Positions 7,625 through 16,234 are shown, counted from the first letter of the stretch. The stretch is DNA of 36,642 nucleotides from Devosia equisanguinis (GCA_945862355.1 CAMAYR010000017.1:1-36642); one strand, 5' to 3'. The notes: generated from the sequence alone by a model not told the origin. Made by a program: numbers and translations.

Positions 7625-9214
7625 ATGGGCAAGCGGCATCAGGTGATCATCGTCGGGGGCGGGCCGGTCGGCGTGGGGCTCGCCATCGAGCTCGGCCAGC
7701 GCGGCATTTCCTGTGTCGTCGTGGAGCGGCGGGTGGGGCAGCACAACATCCCCAAGGGGCAGAACCTGAACTCGCGAACGCTCGAGCACTTCTACTACTG
7801 GGGCGTGGTCGACAAGCTCAGGGCGGCCCGCATCATACCCAAGGAAGTGCCCTCCTCCGGCATCACCGGCTACAAATCCCTGATGGGCGAGCACTGGTTC
7901 GCGCTCGATGGCCGCGAGATGACCAACGCCTATTATTTCCAGGCGAACGACCGGCTGCCGCAATACGCGATGGAGACCGTGCTGCGCGAGCGGATGGATG
8001 CGTTGCCGTCGGTGGAGACGCGGTGGGGCTGGGGCGCGCGGACGGTAGAGCAGGGCGATTCCGGCGTTCGCATCACCATCGCGAAAGAAGGCAGCGATGA
8101 GACGGAGGTGCTCGAGGCCGACTATGCCGTTGGTTGCGACGGCGGCCATTCGCTCGTGCGCGAGCAGATCGGCGTCCAGCGCGGCGGCAATGACTACGAT
8201 CAACTGATGATGCTGGCCGTGCTGCGCTCGCGGGAGCTGCACGAAATCTTCGGCAAGCGGTTCCCCGTTCGCTCGACCTACCGCGTGCTGACGCCAGAGT
8301 GGCCGCGATACTGGTTGTTCTTCGGTCGCATCGACGTCGGCGAGGGTTGGTTCTTCCATTCTCCCGTGCCCAACGACATCGATCGCCAGCGCTTCGATGC
8401 GCACGCCTTGATCGAGAAGACCGTCGGCACCAGCTTCAAGGCCGAGTACGACCACGTCGGCTACTGGGACATGCGCGTTGCCGTCGCCGAGCGCTACCAG
8501 GTCGGCCGCGTGTTCATCGCTGGCGATGCAGCACACAGCCATCCACCCTACGGCGGCTACGGCGTCAACAATGGCCTCGAGGACGCGACCAATCTGGGCT
8601 GGAAGCTCGCCGCCAAGCTGCAGGGCTGGGGCAGCGATGCTCTGCTTGCCTCCTACAGCGAGGAGCGACGGCCGGTTTTCAAGGAAACGGCAGAGGACTT
8701 CATCGAGGGCCGCACGCGGATCGAGGCCGATGTGCTCGAACGCTTCAGCCCGGAGAAGGATCCGGAAGATTTCAAGAAGGCGTGGGCGTCACTCGCCACA
8801 GACGGCAACGCACGCATCGGCGCATACGCGCCGCACTACGCGGGCTCGCCGGTGGTGCTCGGACCACCGGGCGCGGTATGCAGCGCGCACGGCATGCACA
8901 CGTTCGAGGCGCTCGCCGGCCACCATCTGCCGCCGCAGAAGCTGTCGAGCGGGCGCAACGTGTTCGAGGAGCTCGACGCGGGCTTTGCGCTGCTGGCGTT
9001 CGACGCCGACGCCGGCGCGGTGGCGGGGTTCGAGGCTGCCGCCCACGAACTAGGCGTGCCGTTGAAGGTGATCCGCGATTCGCTTGCCGGCGGGCGCGAG
9101 GCTTATGGCACACGCCTGCTCCTGGTGCGGCCGGACCAGTACGTCGCCTGGTGCGGGGACGCGCCACCGATGTCGCCGCGCGAAATTCTCGCGAAGGCCG
9201 TCGGCAAGGGCTGA
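7625..9214 (+). CDS. class A FAD-dependent aromatic-type monooxygenase
   Basis: 529 residues from the ATG at 7625, with a strong GGGAGG site upstream. It is a PHBH-fold flavoprotein hydroxylase: the dinucleotide-binding motif GGGPVGVG lies at residues 11-18, the DG motif at 172-173 ([14 protein letters not shown]) and the GD motif at 300-301 ([18 protein letters not shown]). The C-terminal third has a thioredoxin-like tail as in phenol and 3-(3-hydroxyphenyl)propionate hydroxylases (PheA/MhpA group). These enzymes use NAD(P)H and O2 to hydroxylate aromatic rings in the cytoplasm. No ring-cleavage genes lie beside it, so the substrate cannot be assigned. It converges with the glycosyltransferase, with eight bases between stops. 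Confidence 0.9.
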   Translation: MGKRHQVIIVGGGPVGVGLAIELGQRGISCVVVERRVGQHNIPKGQNLNSRTLEHFYYWGVVDKLRAARIIPKEVPSSGITGYKSLMGEHWFALDGREMTNAYYFQANDRLPQYAMETVLRERMDALPSVETRWGWGARTVEQGDSGVRITIAKEGSDETEVLEADYAVGCDGGHSLVREQIGVQRGGNDYDQLMMLAVLRSRELHEIFGKRFPVRSTYRVLTPEWPRYWLFFGRIDVGEGWFFHSPVPNDIDRQRFDAHALIEKTVGTSFKAEYDHVGYWDMRVAVAERYQVGRVFIAGDAAHSHPPYGGYGVNNGLEDATNLGWKLAAKLQGWGSDALLASYSEERRPVFKETAEDFIEGRTRIEADVLERFSPEKDPEDFKKAWASLATDGNARIGAYAPHYAGSPVVLGPPGAVCSAHGMHTFEALAGHHLPPQKLSSGRNVFEELDAGFALLAFDADAGAVAGFEAAAHELGVPLKVIRDSLAGGREAYGTRLLLVRPDQYVAWCGDAPPMSPREILAKAVGKG

Positions 9215-9222
9215 AGCGTCCC

Positions 9223-10410
9223 TCAAGCGCCAGCGGCCATTCCGGTGCCGAGCAGCCGATCGTAGACGGCGAGCGTATCTCGCTTCATGCGGTCGAGCGT
9301 GAATCGCGAGCGGATATCGGCGGCGGCGCGGGCTCCCATCGCAGCACGAACGTCGAGCGGCATCGCGAGCGCGGTTTCCAGTGCCGACGCCAACCCAGCC
9401 GCGCTGACGGGCACGACCCAGCCGGTCGCGGCGTCCGGCGCCACGGCCGGCTCGGCAAGCACGATCTCGGGCGGCGCGCCGAGGTTCGTCGTGATCACCG
9501 GGCAGCCGACGGCCAGCGCCTCGGCAGCAGCGCGCCCGAAGGCCTCCGGCTCGATGGAAGCAACGACGGTGACGTGGGCCAGCGCATAGGCGGCGGCGAT
9601 GTCGTCGACGTGGCCCACGAGCTTGATGCGATCCATGACACCCTTGGCGGCCGCACGCGCGCGCAACTCGTCGACGTAGCGGTCGCGGCCTTGCGCGTCG
9701 CCCGCCATGACGACGACAGCTTTTCCAGCCTCACCTCGCGCCGCCAGCTCGGCAAAGGCGTCGATCAGGATCGTGTGGCCTTTCCAGCCGGTGAGGCGGG
9801 CTGCGTGCAGCACCACGCGCGCGCCGGCCTCGATGCTCCACGCCTCGCGCAATCGGGCGCGCCGATCCTCGGTGATGCGCGCAGCATCGTAGCGCTCGAT
9901 GTCGACGCCGCGGGGGATGATCGCGATGCGCTCGATCGGCGTGCCGTAACGAGCCCGAACCAGATCGGCAGTCCACTGCGAGTTCGCAATCGTCACGTCG
10001 CCACGGGCCATCACCGAGTTGTAGAAACGCTTGAATGGGTCCTTCTCGCCGTAGGCGCCGTGATAGGTCGTCACGAATGGTTTTCGCGTCCGACGTGCCG
10101 CAATGAGCGCACTCCAGGCGGGCGCGCGGCTTCGGGCATGGACGAGATCGACGCCCTCTGATCGCACGAGTTGGGCAAGGCGCGCTGCGTTGCGCCACAT
10201 CCGTGCCGGGTTCTTGGTGCCGGCTGGCATCATGACGATCTGCCCGCCGGCGGCCGTGACGCGGTCAGTCATCCGGCCGCCTTCGGTGACGACCAGCATA
10301 CGTCCACCCGCGCGCACCACGGCGTCCGTGATCTCGATGGTGGCAAGCTCGGCGCCACCGGTGTCGAGACGCGGGATGATCTGCAGTATGGTTGGGGAAT
10401 GAGCGGTCAC
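9223..10410 (-). CDS. GT4-family glycosyltransferase
   Basis: 395 residues with a GT-B fold. The N-terminal acceptor domain begins ILQIIPRLDTGGAE (Gly-rich loop after strand 1) and includes VHARSRAPAWSAL and TTYHGAYGEKD. The C-terminal donor domain has ARLTGWKGH (Arg205/Lys210 phosphate clamp), MAGD, LVGHVDD and the E-x7-E motif of retaining GT4 enzymes at Glu289/Glu297 (EPEAFGRAAAE). It probably transfers a sugar from a nucleotide or lipid donor to an envelope glycan or LPS core at the cytoplasmic membrane face; the acceptor is unknown. It is a single gene, divergent from the alpha/beta hydrolase at 10528. Confidence 0.92.
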   Translation of the reverse strand: MTAHSPTILQIIPRLDTGGAELATIEITDAVVRAGGRMLVVTEGGRMTDRVTAAGGQIVMMPAGTKNPARMWRNAARLAQLVRSEGVDLVHARSRAPAWSALIAARRTRKPFVTTYHGAYGEKDPFKRFYNSVMARGDVTIANSQWTADLVRARYGTPIERIAIIPRGVDIERYDAARITEDRRARLREAWSIEAGARVVLHAARLTGWKGHTILIDAFAELAARGEAGKAVVVMAGDAQGRDRYVDELRARAAAKGVMDRIKLVGHVDDIAAAYALAHVTVVASIEPEAFGRAAAEALAVGCPVITTNLGAPPEIVLAEPAVAPDAATGWVVPVSAAGLASALETALAMPLDVRAAMGARAAADIRSRFTLDRMKRDTLAVYDRLLGTGMAAGA

Positions 10411-10527
10411 GGTGCTCGTTGCCAGAGGTTCGGAGCCAGACGTTACAGGCTACACGTTCGAGAGCGCTTCGGGCTACAGCGATCGAATCATCGCTGCACC
10501 CGCACACGACTTGGAGACCGATCTAGA

Positions 10528-11313
10528 ATGACCGAGCCCATTCCGCAAATGCTCGACGTCGGTTCGGGCGCGGCCCGCCGCCGCATAGCCTGTCTCAGCC
10601 AGCACGGCTCGGGCGACGGCCCCGGCCTGCTGTGGCTGCAGGGGTTCAAATCCGACATGGTGAGCACCAAGGCGGCAGCGCTTGCGGAATGGGCCGAAGC
10701 CCGAGGCCTTTCGCTGACGCGGTTCGACTACTCCGGTCATGGCCAGTCCAGCGGGCTGTTCGAGGAGGGCACTCTGGGGCATTGGATCGAGGAGGCGCGG
10801 GCGGTCTTCGAGCAGCTCACGCAGGGCCCCCAGATCGTGATCGGCTCGAGCATGGGCGGGGCGATCGCGCTCGTTCTGCTGAAGCGGCTGCTGGCAGAGG
10901 CCCCGGACGTCGCCGCGCGGATCAAGGCGCTCGTGCTGATCGCGCCAGCGTGGGACATGACCGAGGAGCTGATGTGGAAGGAATTCCCCGAGGCCGTGCG
11001 GCGCGAAATCATGGAGAAGGGCTCGTGGATGCGGCCCTCGCAGTACGGCGAGCCGTATCCGGTCACGCGCGGATTGATCGAGGACGGCCGGCGACATCTG
11101 ATCGGGCGGCTGCGCTGGAACCCGGGGCGGCCGATCGTGATCCTGCACGGGCGGCTCGATCCCGACGTTCCGTTCGCCCACTCCGAGGACCTGATCGGCA
11201 ACATCGACGGCGGATTGGTCCGGCTCGTCGAGGTGCCGGACGGCGAGCACCGGCTCTCGCGGCCCGAGGACATCGCGCTGCTGTTCCAACTGATCGACAT
11301 TGTCCGAGGGTGA
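10528..11313 (+). CDS. alpha/beta hydrolase (ABHD10/thioesterase-like)
   Basis: 261 residues from the ATG at 10528. The probable catalytic triad is visible: nucleophile Ser108 in GSSMGG, acid Asp211 or Asp213 in HGRLDPDVP, and His241 in DGEHRL. The N-terminal oxyanion region reads LLWLQGFKSDM, and FDYSGHGQSSG is typical of the superfamily. The single-domain cytoplasmic build with the FKSDM and GHGQSSG strings is like ABHD10-type acyl-protein thioesterases and related bacterial esterases, but the substrate is not determinable. The RBS is weak (GGAG, 11 bases upstream). It stands alone and is followed by an FNR-like box and the CBS gene. Confidence 0.88.
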   Translation: MTEPIPQMLDVGSGAARRRIACLSQHGSGDGPGLLWLQGFKSDMVSTKAAALAEWAEARGLSLTRFDYSGHGQSSGLFEEGTLGHWIEEARAVFEQLTQGPQIVIGSSMGGAIALVLLKRLLAEAPDVAARIKALVLIAPAWDMTEELMWKEFPEAVRREIMEKGSWMRPSQYGEPYPVTRGLIEDGRRHLIGRLRWNPGRPIVILHGRLDPDVPFAHSEDLIGNIDGGLVRLVEVPDGEHRLSRPEDIALLFQLIDIVRG

Positions 11314-11353
11314 AATGCCACCCGCTACAATTTGTGAAACTCATATGACAGGA

Positions 11354-11367
11354 TTGATCTGCGTCAT
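11354..11367 (+). promoter_or_regulatory. FNR/FixK-type box upstream of the CBS gene
   Basis: The sequence TTGATCTGCGTCAT matches the anaerobox consensus TTGAT-N4-(A/G)TCAA with one mismatch at the last base. Its centre is about 45 bases upstream of the ATG at 11406. In class II FNR/FixK promoters the box is centred near -41.5, which would place the transcript start almost at the start codon. The match is strong enough to suggest oxygen-linked control of the CBS gene. Confidence 0.5.
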
Positions 11368-11405
11368 GGTCCAGATCAGACCGCCGCCGTTACCGTGCGA
11401 GCGCT

Positions 11406-12254
11406 ATGACAAACCGAATCCTATTCCGCATCGTCAAGAACCAGCAGCCCCTCGTGGCCACGACCGACACGTCGGTGCGTGATGCGTGCCGCGCCATGTC
11501 CGAACGTGACGCTGGCTCCGTGCTGATCGTCGACAAGGCCGATGGACGGCTCCGCGGCATCTTCACGGGCCGCGATGCCGTGAAGCTGCTCGCCAAAGGC
11601 ACCGACGTCGCGAGCGTTGCCGTGGGCAAGGCGATGACGCCCGATCCCGTGACGTTGCTGCCGACGAGCCGCGCGGTCGAAGCGCTGCGCGCAATGTGCG
11701 AGGGCGGCTTCCGGCATGTGCCCGTTGTCAGCGATGGCCAGATCCACGGCGTGGTGTCGCGCAGCGACTTCAAGGGCATGGAGCTCGAGGAGTTCATCTG
11801 CCGGAACACGGGACTGGTTGCATCCTCGCTCCAGAACCGTCCGGTCGAGGAGGTCATTCAAAGCCGCGCGCCGCCCGTTCATGCCCCCGACGACACGGTG
11901 CAGGATGCCTGCCGCACGATGAGCAAGCGGAATTGCGGTGCGGCCCTCGTCACCGACAAACGCAATTTCCTCAAGGGCATATTCACGGGCCGCGATGCGA
12001 TGCGCGCGCTGGCAACCGCGAAAGATCCCGCTGCAGTGAAGCTGTCCAAGGCGATGTCGCGAGAACCGCGCAGCATCAGCGCGAAAAGCAACGCCATCGA
12101 CGCGTTGCGCGCCATGGGCGACGGCGGCTTCCGGCATCTGCCGGTGGTGGATGACGACGGCAAGCTCGTCGGCGTCGTCTCACGGTCGGATTTCACGGGT
12201 GTCGAGCTCGATCGGCTCGAGGAGGAAGAGCACCTCAAGGAGTGCATCTGGTAG
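11406..12254 (+). CDS. protein with two tandem Bateman modules (four CBS domains)
   Basis: 282 residues made of two CBS pairs: about residues 10-125 and 145-272. The same strings recur in each pair: DACRAMSER/DACRTMSKR, GIFTGRDA (twice), GGFRHVPVVSDG/GGFRHLPVVDDD and GVVSRSDF (twice), so the second pair is an internal duplication. CBS pairs bind adenine nucleotides and usually regulate a partner. There is no attached enzyme or membrane domain, so this is a stand-alone nucleotide sensor of the stress-associated type. No strong SD precedes the ATG. An FNR/FixK-like box lies 39 bases upstream, consistent with microaerobic induction. Confidence 0.9.
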   Translation: MTNRILFRIVKNQQPLVATTDTSVRDACRAMSERDAGSVLIVDKADGRLRGIFTGRDAVKLLAKGTDVASVAVGKAMTPDPVTLLPTSRAVEALRAMCEGGFRHVPVVSDGQIHGVVSRSDFKGMELEEFICRNTGLVASSLQNRPVEEVIQSRAPPVHAPDDTVQDACRTMSKRNCGAALVTDKRNFLKGIFTGRDAMRALATAKDPAAVKLSKAMSREPRSISAKSNAIDALRAMGDGGFRHLPVVDDDGKLVGVVSRSDFTGVELDRLEEEEHLKECIW

Positions 12255-12270
12255 TCGGCATCCCTGCCGG

Positions 12271-13107
12271 CTACCTGCCCGTCGACGCGATATCGTTGAG
12301 GCGCCAGTCGTAATCGAATGCGTCTATCCTCTCGATGAGTGCCAGCCGGCGGCGCAACTCCGGCTTGGCGTAGCGCGACATGTGAGCCAGCACGCCGCGC
12401 GCGCCGCCGAAGTCGTCCTTGAACCAGTCGTAGATGCTGGATGCCTCGATGCGGCCCGGCCGTATGGTGATGCCGCGCGGGTGGTTCACGAACGCCGTCG
12501 CGGCGCGGTCGAGTTGGCGATCCAGGCGCTCGGGCTCATAGACCTCGGGTAGCAGATTGGGGCAGCCGATGGACAGGCAGTTGAGCGCGTAGTGGATCCT
12601 GGCATCCTTGAATCGTGGTCGCAGGATCGCGTTCTCGACATCGTCGAGGCTCAACGGTTTGCCCTCGACGACCAGAACGTGGGCCTTCCACGGTCCATCC
12701 GCGGGCTTGCCATCGGGGGCTGGCAGGTTGATGTCCTTGATCGACGCCACCGGATAGCGCGCGAGCACGATCTCAGCGGTCTTGGCGTTGTAGAGGTTGA
12801 TCCAGAACGCCATCTGAGCGCGGCTCGCCATCCTAGACGGCGCGGCACGATCCAGCATGGCGATGTAGCCCCTCAGTCGTGTCACGCCGGTGGCCTTCCA
12901 GCGCGCATAGTCGACACGGTTCACGCCGTCGGGCGATGGTCGCACGTGCTGGCGAAGGAGGGAGCTCCAAGCCGAATGGCTGACCGGTACGCCGGATGGC
13001 CGCCCGCCAGCGGCAAGCGCGGTGGGCATTGAGCCCAAGACGGCTGACAATAGACCGCACACCGCCAGCATCAGGCCGCACGCGCTACGCCAAGCAAATC
13101 GGCCCAT
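12271..13107 (-). CDS. secreted DUF547-domain protein
   Basis: 278 residues from the ATG at 13107, which has a strong GGAGG six bases upstream; an ATG five codons earlier would place the SD inside the gene. A signal peptide is evident (MGRFAWRSACGLMLAVCGLL, cleavage near ALA/AGG at about residue 33). The mature part carries the DUF547 signatures AFWINLYNAKTAEIVL, IHYALNCLSIGCPNL, and SSIYDWFKDDFGG. Members are exported proteins of unknown biochemical role, occasionally compared with the transglutaminase-like fold. It lies 36 bases downstream of a tiny membrane-peptide gene on the same strand, with which it probably forms an operon. Confidence 0.88.
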   Translation of the reverse strand: MGRFAWRSACGLMLAVCGLLSAVLGSMPTALAAGGRPSGVPVSHSAWSSLLRQHVRPSPDGVNRVDYARWKATGVTRLRGYIAMLDRAAPSRMASRAQMAFWINLYNAKTAEIVLARYPVASIKDINLPAPDGKPADGPWKAHVLVVEGKPLSLDDVENAILRPRFKDARIHYALNCLSIGCPNLLPEVYEPERLDRQLDRAATAFVNHPRGITIRPGRIEASSIYDWFKDDFGGARGVLAHMSRYAKPELRRRLALIERIDAFDYDWRLNDIASTGR

Positions 13108-13143
13108 GCCGCTCCTCCACATAGTTGTTGCTGCGGGCCCGCC

Positions 13144-13227
13144 TCAGTCCGCAAGGAACCAAGGTGCCATCAGCAGCAAGGTCAACAGGAACCAGAAAAT
13201 CTGCGTCTCAAGCTTCGTGTTGGTCAT
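13144..13227 (-). CDS. 27-residue single-pass membrane mini-protein
   Basis: The peptide MTNTKLETQIFWFLLTLLLM is followed by APWFLAD and TGA. A polar, charged N-terminus of about eight residues precedes a hydrophobic stretch of about 15 residues rich in Phe, Leu and Trp. The start ATG at 13227 is preceded by GGAGAG with a six-base spacer; another in-frame ATG two codons earlier has no spacer. It is followed after 36 bases by the DUF547 gene, which has its own SD. The ribosome-binding site, amphipathic composition and operon position support a real mini-protein. I know of no named family. Confidence 0.6.
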   Translation of the reverse strand: MTNTKLETQIFWFLLTLLLMAPWFLAD

Positions 13228-13489
13228 GACCATCTCTCCGATCGATCACGGGCCACGCAAGTCGTCTGTACTTGATCAAAACCAGATCCAGCCTATCGCT
13301 CCTTGCCGCCACTTTACAGACACAGTTTCGCGAGCCCCCGGATGCTCTCCTCCTGGCTGGCCGACCGTGCGCCACGAACGACACGGCGGCGTGCGCCGTT
13401 TGACCGATTGTGGCAGCCGTCGGCGAGGGGTAGCGTGCCGTCAAGCGACAGTATGATCGCGCCACGAGCAGCAGCGAGGAATCCGACCC

Positions 13490-15130
13490 ATGACGAACCC
13501 GCGCGGCGCCACTCCCTACGAGCAGGATCTGGGGAAGAATGCAGCCAACTATCAACCGCTCACGCCGCTGACCTTTCTGGAGCGCGCGGCGGCAACCTGG
13601 CCGGAACGGACGGCGGTGATACACGGCCGCCAAACCCACACATACCGTGACCTCTATTCGCGATGCCGCCGTCTGGCCTCCGCGCTCGCCAAGCGTGGCA
13701 TCGGCCCGGGCGACACCGTATCCGCGATGCTGCCCAACGTGCCCGCGATGGTGGAGGCGCACTACGGTGTCGCCATGACGGGCGCCGTCTTGCACTCGAT
13801 CAACACCCGCCTCGATGCGGCGATCATCGCCTTCATGCTCGATCATGCCGAGACCAAGGTGCTGATCACCGACCGTGAATTCTCGCCAGCCATCAAGACC
13901 GCTCTCGCGCAGGCAAATGTGGCCCCGCTCGTCATCGACTACGACGACCTCGAATTTCCACAAGCCGGTGAAAAGCTCGGCACGCTAGAGTACGAGGCAT
14001 TGCTCGCGGAGGGCGATCCGGGCTTCGCCTGGCGCATGCCGGAGGACGAGTGGGAGGCGATCGCGCTCAACTACACATCGGGCACGACGGGCAACCCGAA
14101 AGGCGTCGTCGTCCACCATCGCGGCGCGGCGCTGATGTGCTACGCGAACATCATGGCGGCCGGCATGAGCAAGCATCCCGTCTACCTGTGGACACTACCG
14201 ATGTTCCACTGCAACGGCTGGGGCTTCCCATGGACGCTGTCGGTCAACGCCGGCGCACATGTCTGCCTGCGCAGCGTTCGAGCCAAGCCGATCTTCGAGC
14301 TGATAGCCGAGCACAAGGTGACGCATATGTGCGGGGCGCCGATCGTGATGGCGACGCTGCTCAATGCACCGGAGAACGAGAAACTTCCATTGCCGCACGC
14401 GATCGAGTTCGTCACGGCGGGCGCGCCGCCACCAGAGGCTGTGCTGGCGCGGATGGGAGATGCCGGCTTCAACGTAACGCATGTCTACGGCCTGACCGAG
14501 GTCTACGGGCCATCCGTCGTCAACGAGTGGAAGCCGGAGTGGGACGGGCTCGACGGCGCTGCGCAGGCGAAGCTCAAGGCGCGGCAGGGCGTGCGCTACA
14601 CCGCGCTCGAAGGCCTCACCGTGATGGACCCGACGAACATGACCGTCGTGAAGGCCGACGGCGTGACGATGGGCGAGGTCATGATGCGCGGCAACATCGT
14701 GATGAAGGGGTATCTCAAGAACGCCAAGGCGACGAAGGAAGCATTCGCCGACGGCTGGTTCCACACCGGCGATCTCGGCGTGCTGCACGCCGACGGCTAC
14801 ATCCAGCTCAAGGACCGCTCGAAGGACATCATCATCTCCGGCGGCGAGAACATCTCGTCGATCGAGGTGGAGGACGTGCTGTTCAAGCACCCAGCCGTCG
14901 CGCACGCCGCCGTCGTCGCCAAGCCCGACGAGAAGTGGGGCGAGACGCCGTGCGCGTTCATCGAGCTGAAGCCGGGCGCTGCTGCGACGGCGGAGGAGAT
15001 CATGGCATGGTGCCGGGAAGGGCTCGCCGCCTACAAGTGTCCACGACACGTCGTGTTCACGGAGATCCCCAAGACCAGCACCGGCAAGATCCAGAAGTTC
15101 GTGCTGCGCGAGCGGGCGAAAGCTTGTTGA
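13490..15130 (+). CDS. acyl-CoA synthetase (medium-chain/DmdB-like)
   Basis: 546 residues of the ANL adenylating superfamily, making acyl-CoA from an acid, ATP and CoA via an acyl-AMP. Visible motifs: the P-loop-like YTSGTTGNPKG (residues 195-205), VYGLTEVYG (A5 region), GWFHTGDLG, the hinge KDRSKDIIISGGENISS, and the C-terminal catalytic lysine in STGKIQK (Lys533). The pattern LPMFHCNGWGFPW is typical of the group containing 3-methylmercaptopropionyl-CoA ligase (DmdB) and medium-chain acyl-CoA ligases. No dmdC/dmdD genes are beside it, so the substrate is only a guess. It is divergent from the mini-protein/DUF547 pair and convergent with uspA. Confidence 0.93.
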   Translation: MTNPRGATPYEQDLGKNAANYQPLTPLTFLERAAATWPERTAVIHGRQTHTYRDLYSRCRRLASALAKRGIGPGDTVSAMLPNVPAMVEAHYGVAMTGAVLHSINTRLDAAIIAFMLDHAETKVLITDREFSPAIKTALAQANVAPLVIDYDDLEFPQAGEKLGTLEYEALLAEGDPGFAWRMPEDEWEAIALNYTSGTTGNPKGVVVHHRGAALMCYANIMAAGMSKHPVYLWTLPMFHCNGWGFPWTLSVNAGAHVCLRSVRAKPIFELIAEHKVTHMCGAPIVMATLLNAPENEKLPLPHAIEFVTAGAPPPEAVLARMGDAGFNVTHVYGLTEVYGPSVVNEWKPEWDGLDGAAQAKLKARQGVRYTALEGLTVMDPTNMTVVKADGVTMGEVMMRGNIVMKGYLKNAKATKEAFADGWFHTGDLGVLHADGYIQLKDRSKDIIISGGENISSIEVEDVLFKHPAVAHAAVVAKPDEKWGETPCAFIELKPGAAATAEEIMAWCREGLAAYKCPRHVVFTEIPKTSTGKIQKFVLRERAKAC

Positions 15131-15158
15131 GCAAGCCAAACCGGAACGGCGGCACCGA

Positions 15159-15605
15159 TCAGCGACAGATCAGGACCGGAACCGGGCTCAGCGCCACCAC
15201 CTTCGATGCCACGCTGCCCAGCAACACGCGACCGATGCCGCCGCGGCCGTGCGAGGACATCACGATCAGGTCGCACCCCTTGGCCCGCGCAGTCTCGACG
15301 ATCCCGTCGGCGGCCGGCTTGTCCCTGGCGTGGATGCTCGCGCACTGCAGACCCGCTGCGCTCGCGGACTGGGCGGCTGCCGCGAGCACCTTGTTTGCCC
15401 ATGACGCGACCTTGCGCTCGTAGTCCTCGACGGGCTCCTTGACGCCCTGCTCGGCGAGTTCGGCCATCTCCGTCGCGGACCAATTCGAGGTCGCCGTCAC
15501 GAACGTGACCTGCGCATTCGCCAGCTTGGCCAGCGAGAGCCCGTGAGCCACCGCCTTACCAGCGAGATCAGAGCCATCTGTCGCGATAAGTATGTTGGTA
15601 TACAT
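15159..15605 (-). CDS. universal stress protein (UspA family)
   Basis: 148 residues of a single Usp domain starting MYTNILIATDGSDLAGKA. The ATP-binding signature G-2x-G-9x-G-(S/T) is present near the C-terminus as SSHGRGGIGRVLLGSVASKV, so this is probably the nucleotide-binding type. A GGGAGTG site precedes the ATG at 15605. The leader contains a 12-bp direct repeat (15622-15646) and an FNR/FixK-like box (15694-15707), consistent with oxygen- or stress-dependent control. It is a single gene, convergent with the acyl-CoA synthetase. Confidence 0.93.
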   Translation of the reverse strand: MYTNILIATDGSDLAGKAVAHGLSLAKLANAQVTFVTATSNWSATEMAELAEQGVKEPVEDYERKVASWANKVLAAAAQSASAAGLQCASIHARDKPAADGIVETARAKGCDLIVMSSHGRGGIGRVLLGSVASKVVALSPVPVLICR

Positions 15606-15621
15606 GTATCACTCCCTGGGA

Positions 15622-15646
15622 CGTGTCGTTGGATCGTGTCGTTGGA
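15622..15646. repeat. 12-bp direct repeat in the uspA leader
   Basis: Two copies of CGTGTCGTTGGA (15622-15633 and 15635-15646) are separated by one base, 17 bases upstream of the uspA start codon. They may be a recent slippage duplication or a tandem binding site. Confidence 0.55.
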
Positions 15647-15693
15647 ACGTTTGCCATGCTGGGCAAGCTCACCCCGACCTGCCCCGTAATGCA

Positions 15694-15707
15694 CTGACGG
15701 ACATCAA
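15694..15707 (-). promoter_or_regulatory. FNR/FixK-like box upstream of uspA
   Basis: Read on the minus strand, TTGATGTCCGTCAG fits TTGAT-N4-GTCAA except for the last position. Its centre is about 95 bases before the uspA ATG, leaving room for a normal leader. It has the same orientation and a closely similar half-site arrangement to the box before the CBS gene. The -10 region is not convincing. Confidence 0.4.
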
Positions 15708-15867
15708 TCGTATCCCGCGCAGCCGCTCACTCCGGACGCGACGTATTGCGGCGCCGGGAGCGCTGCTATGCGCGGGATTTAATTTCTGGTGTCGTGGAGA
15801 CGTCGCAGCGCCTGGCACATCGGTGTATGCGCGCTGCGGAGGCTCGAGCGAACGCGCCGATCGAGGC

Positions 15868-16125
15868 TCAGGGCGCCGTGCCCTGCATCATCCTGAAATA
15901 GTGATCTGCATGCTGGTAGAAATTCTCCGCGGCGATGCGGTCGCCGCTGTCCGAGGCTGAGCGCGCGCGCTCGAGGTACTGTTCGTGCAGGCGTTGCCAT
16001 TCCGACGCTCCCGCCGGCCTCGATTGGGTCCGGCTGCTGCGCGCGGGAGCGGATCTGCGACGCTCGGGGCGTCCATTACTATTGCTCAAGTCGAGCTCTC
16101 CATTGATTCGGGTACGAGGGTTCAT
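15868..16125 (-). CDS. short DUF4167-family protein
   Basis: 85 residues from the ATG at 16125. The C-terminal half matches the DUF4167 helix pair: EWQRLHEQYLERARSASDSG then DRIAAENFYQHADHYFRMM. The N-terminal half is basic and disordered (RPERRRSAPARSSRTQSRP). Members are found in alphaproteobacteria and have no assigned biochemical role. Most are longer and begin with a Gly/Asn/Arg-rich tail and an SNGPDVKVRG-like string, of which SNSNGRPE may be a remnant. No SD is visible; instead a 20-bp palindrome covers the expected site. An upstream in-frame ATG at 16188 would read through the palindrome. Confidence 0.75.
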   Translation of the reverse strand: MNPRTRINGELDLSNSNGRPERRRSAPARSSRTQSRPAGASEWQRLHEQYLERARSASDSGDRIAAENFYQHADHYFRMMQGTAP

Positions 16126-16128
16126 CGG

Positions 16129-16148
16129 GGCGCCCAGATCTGGGCGCC
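16129..16148. promoter_or_regulatory. 20-bp perfect palindrome at the DUF4167 start codon
   Basis: The half-site GGCGCCCAGA (16129-16138) is followed directly by its exact complement TCTGGGCGCC (16139-16148). It ends four bases from the ATG at 16125, covering the ribosome-binding region. It could be a repressor operator or, with no loop, only a tight DNA-level site. If translation begins at 16188, it would be coding. Confidence 0.5.
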
Positions 16149-16234
16149 AGAAAGGCTGCAGGTGAGGCAGGCCGCGCGAGCGGCGCATTCAGGGCGGATC
16201 ACGTTGCAGCTCCGCGAGTAGATCACCAGCAGCG

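Noticed and set aside
6885-7646. Plus-strand frame across nuoA and the spacer
   Set aside because: It is a shadow over nuoA and nuoB; the spacer part has no conserved motif or SD.
8299-10161. 620-residue frame over the monooxygenase and glycosyltransferase
   Set aside because: It spans two real genes on opposite strands and is Arg-rich, as expected of a shadow frame.
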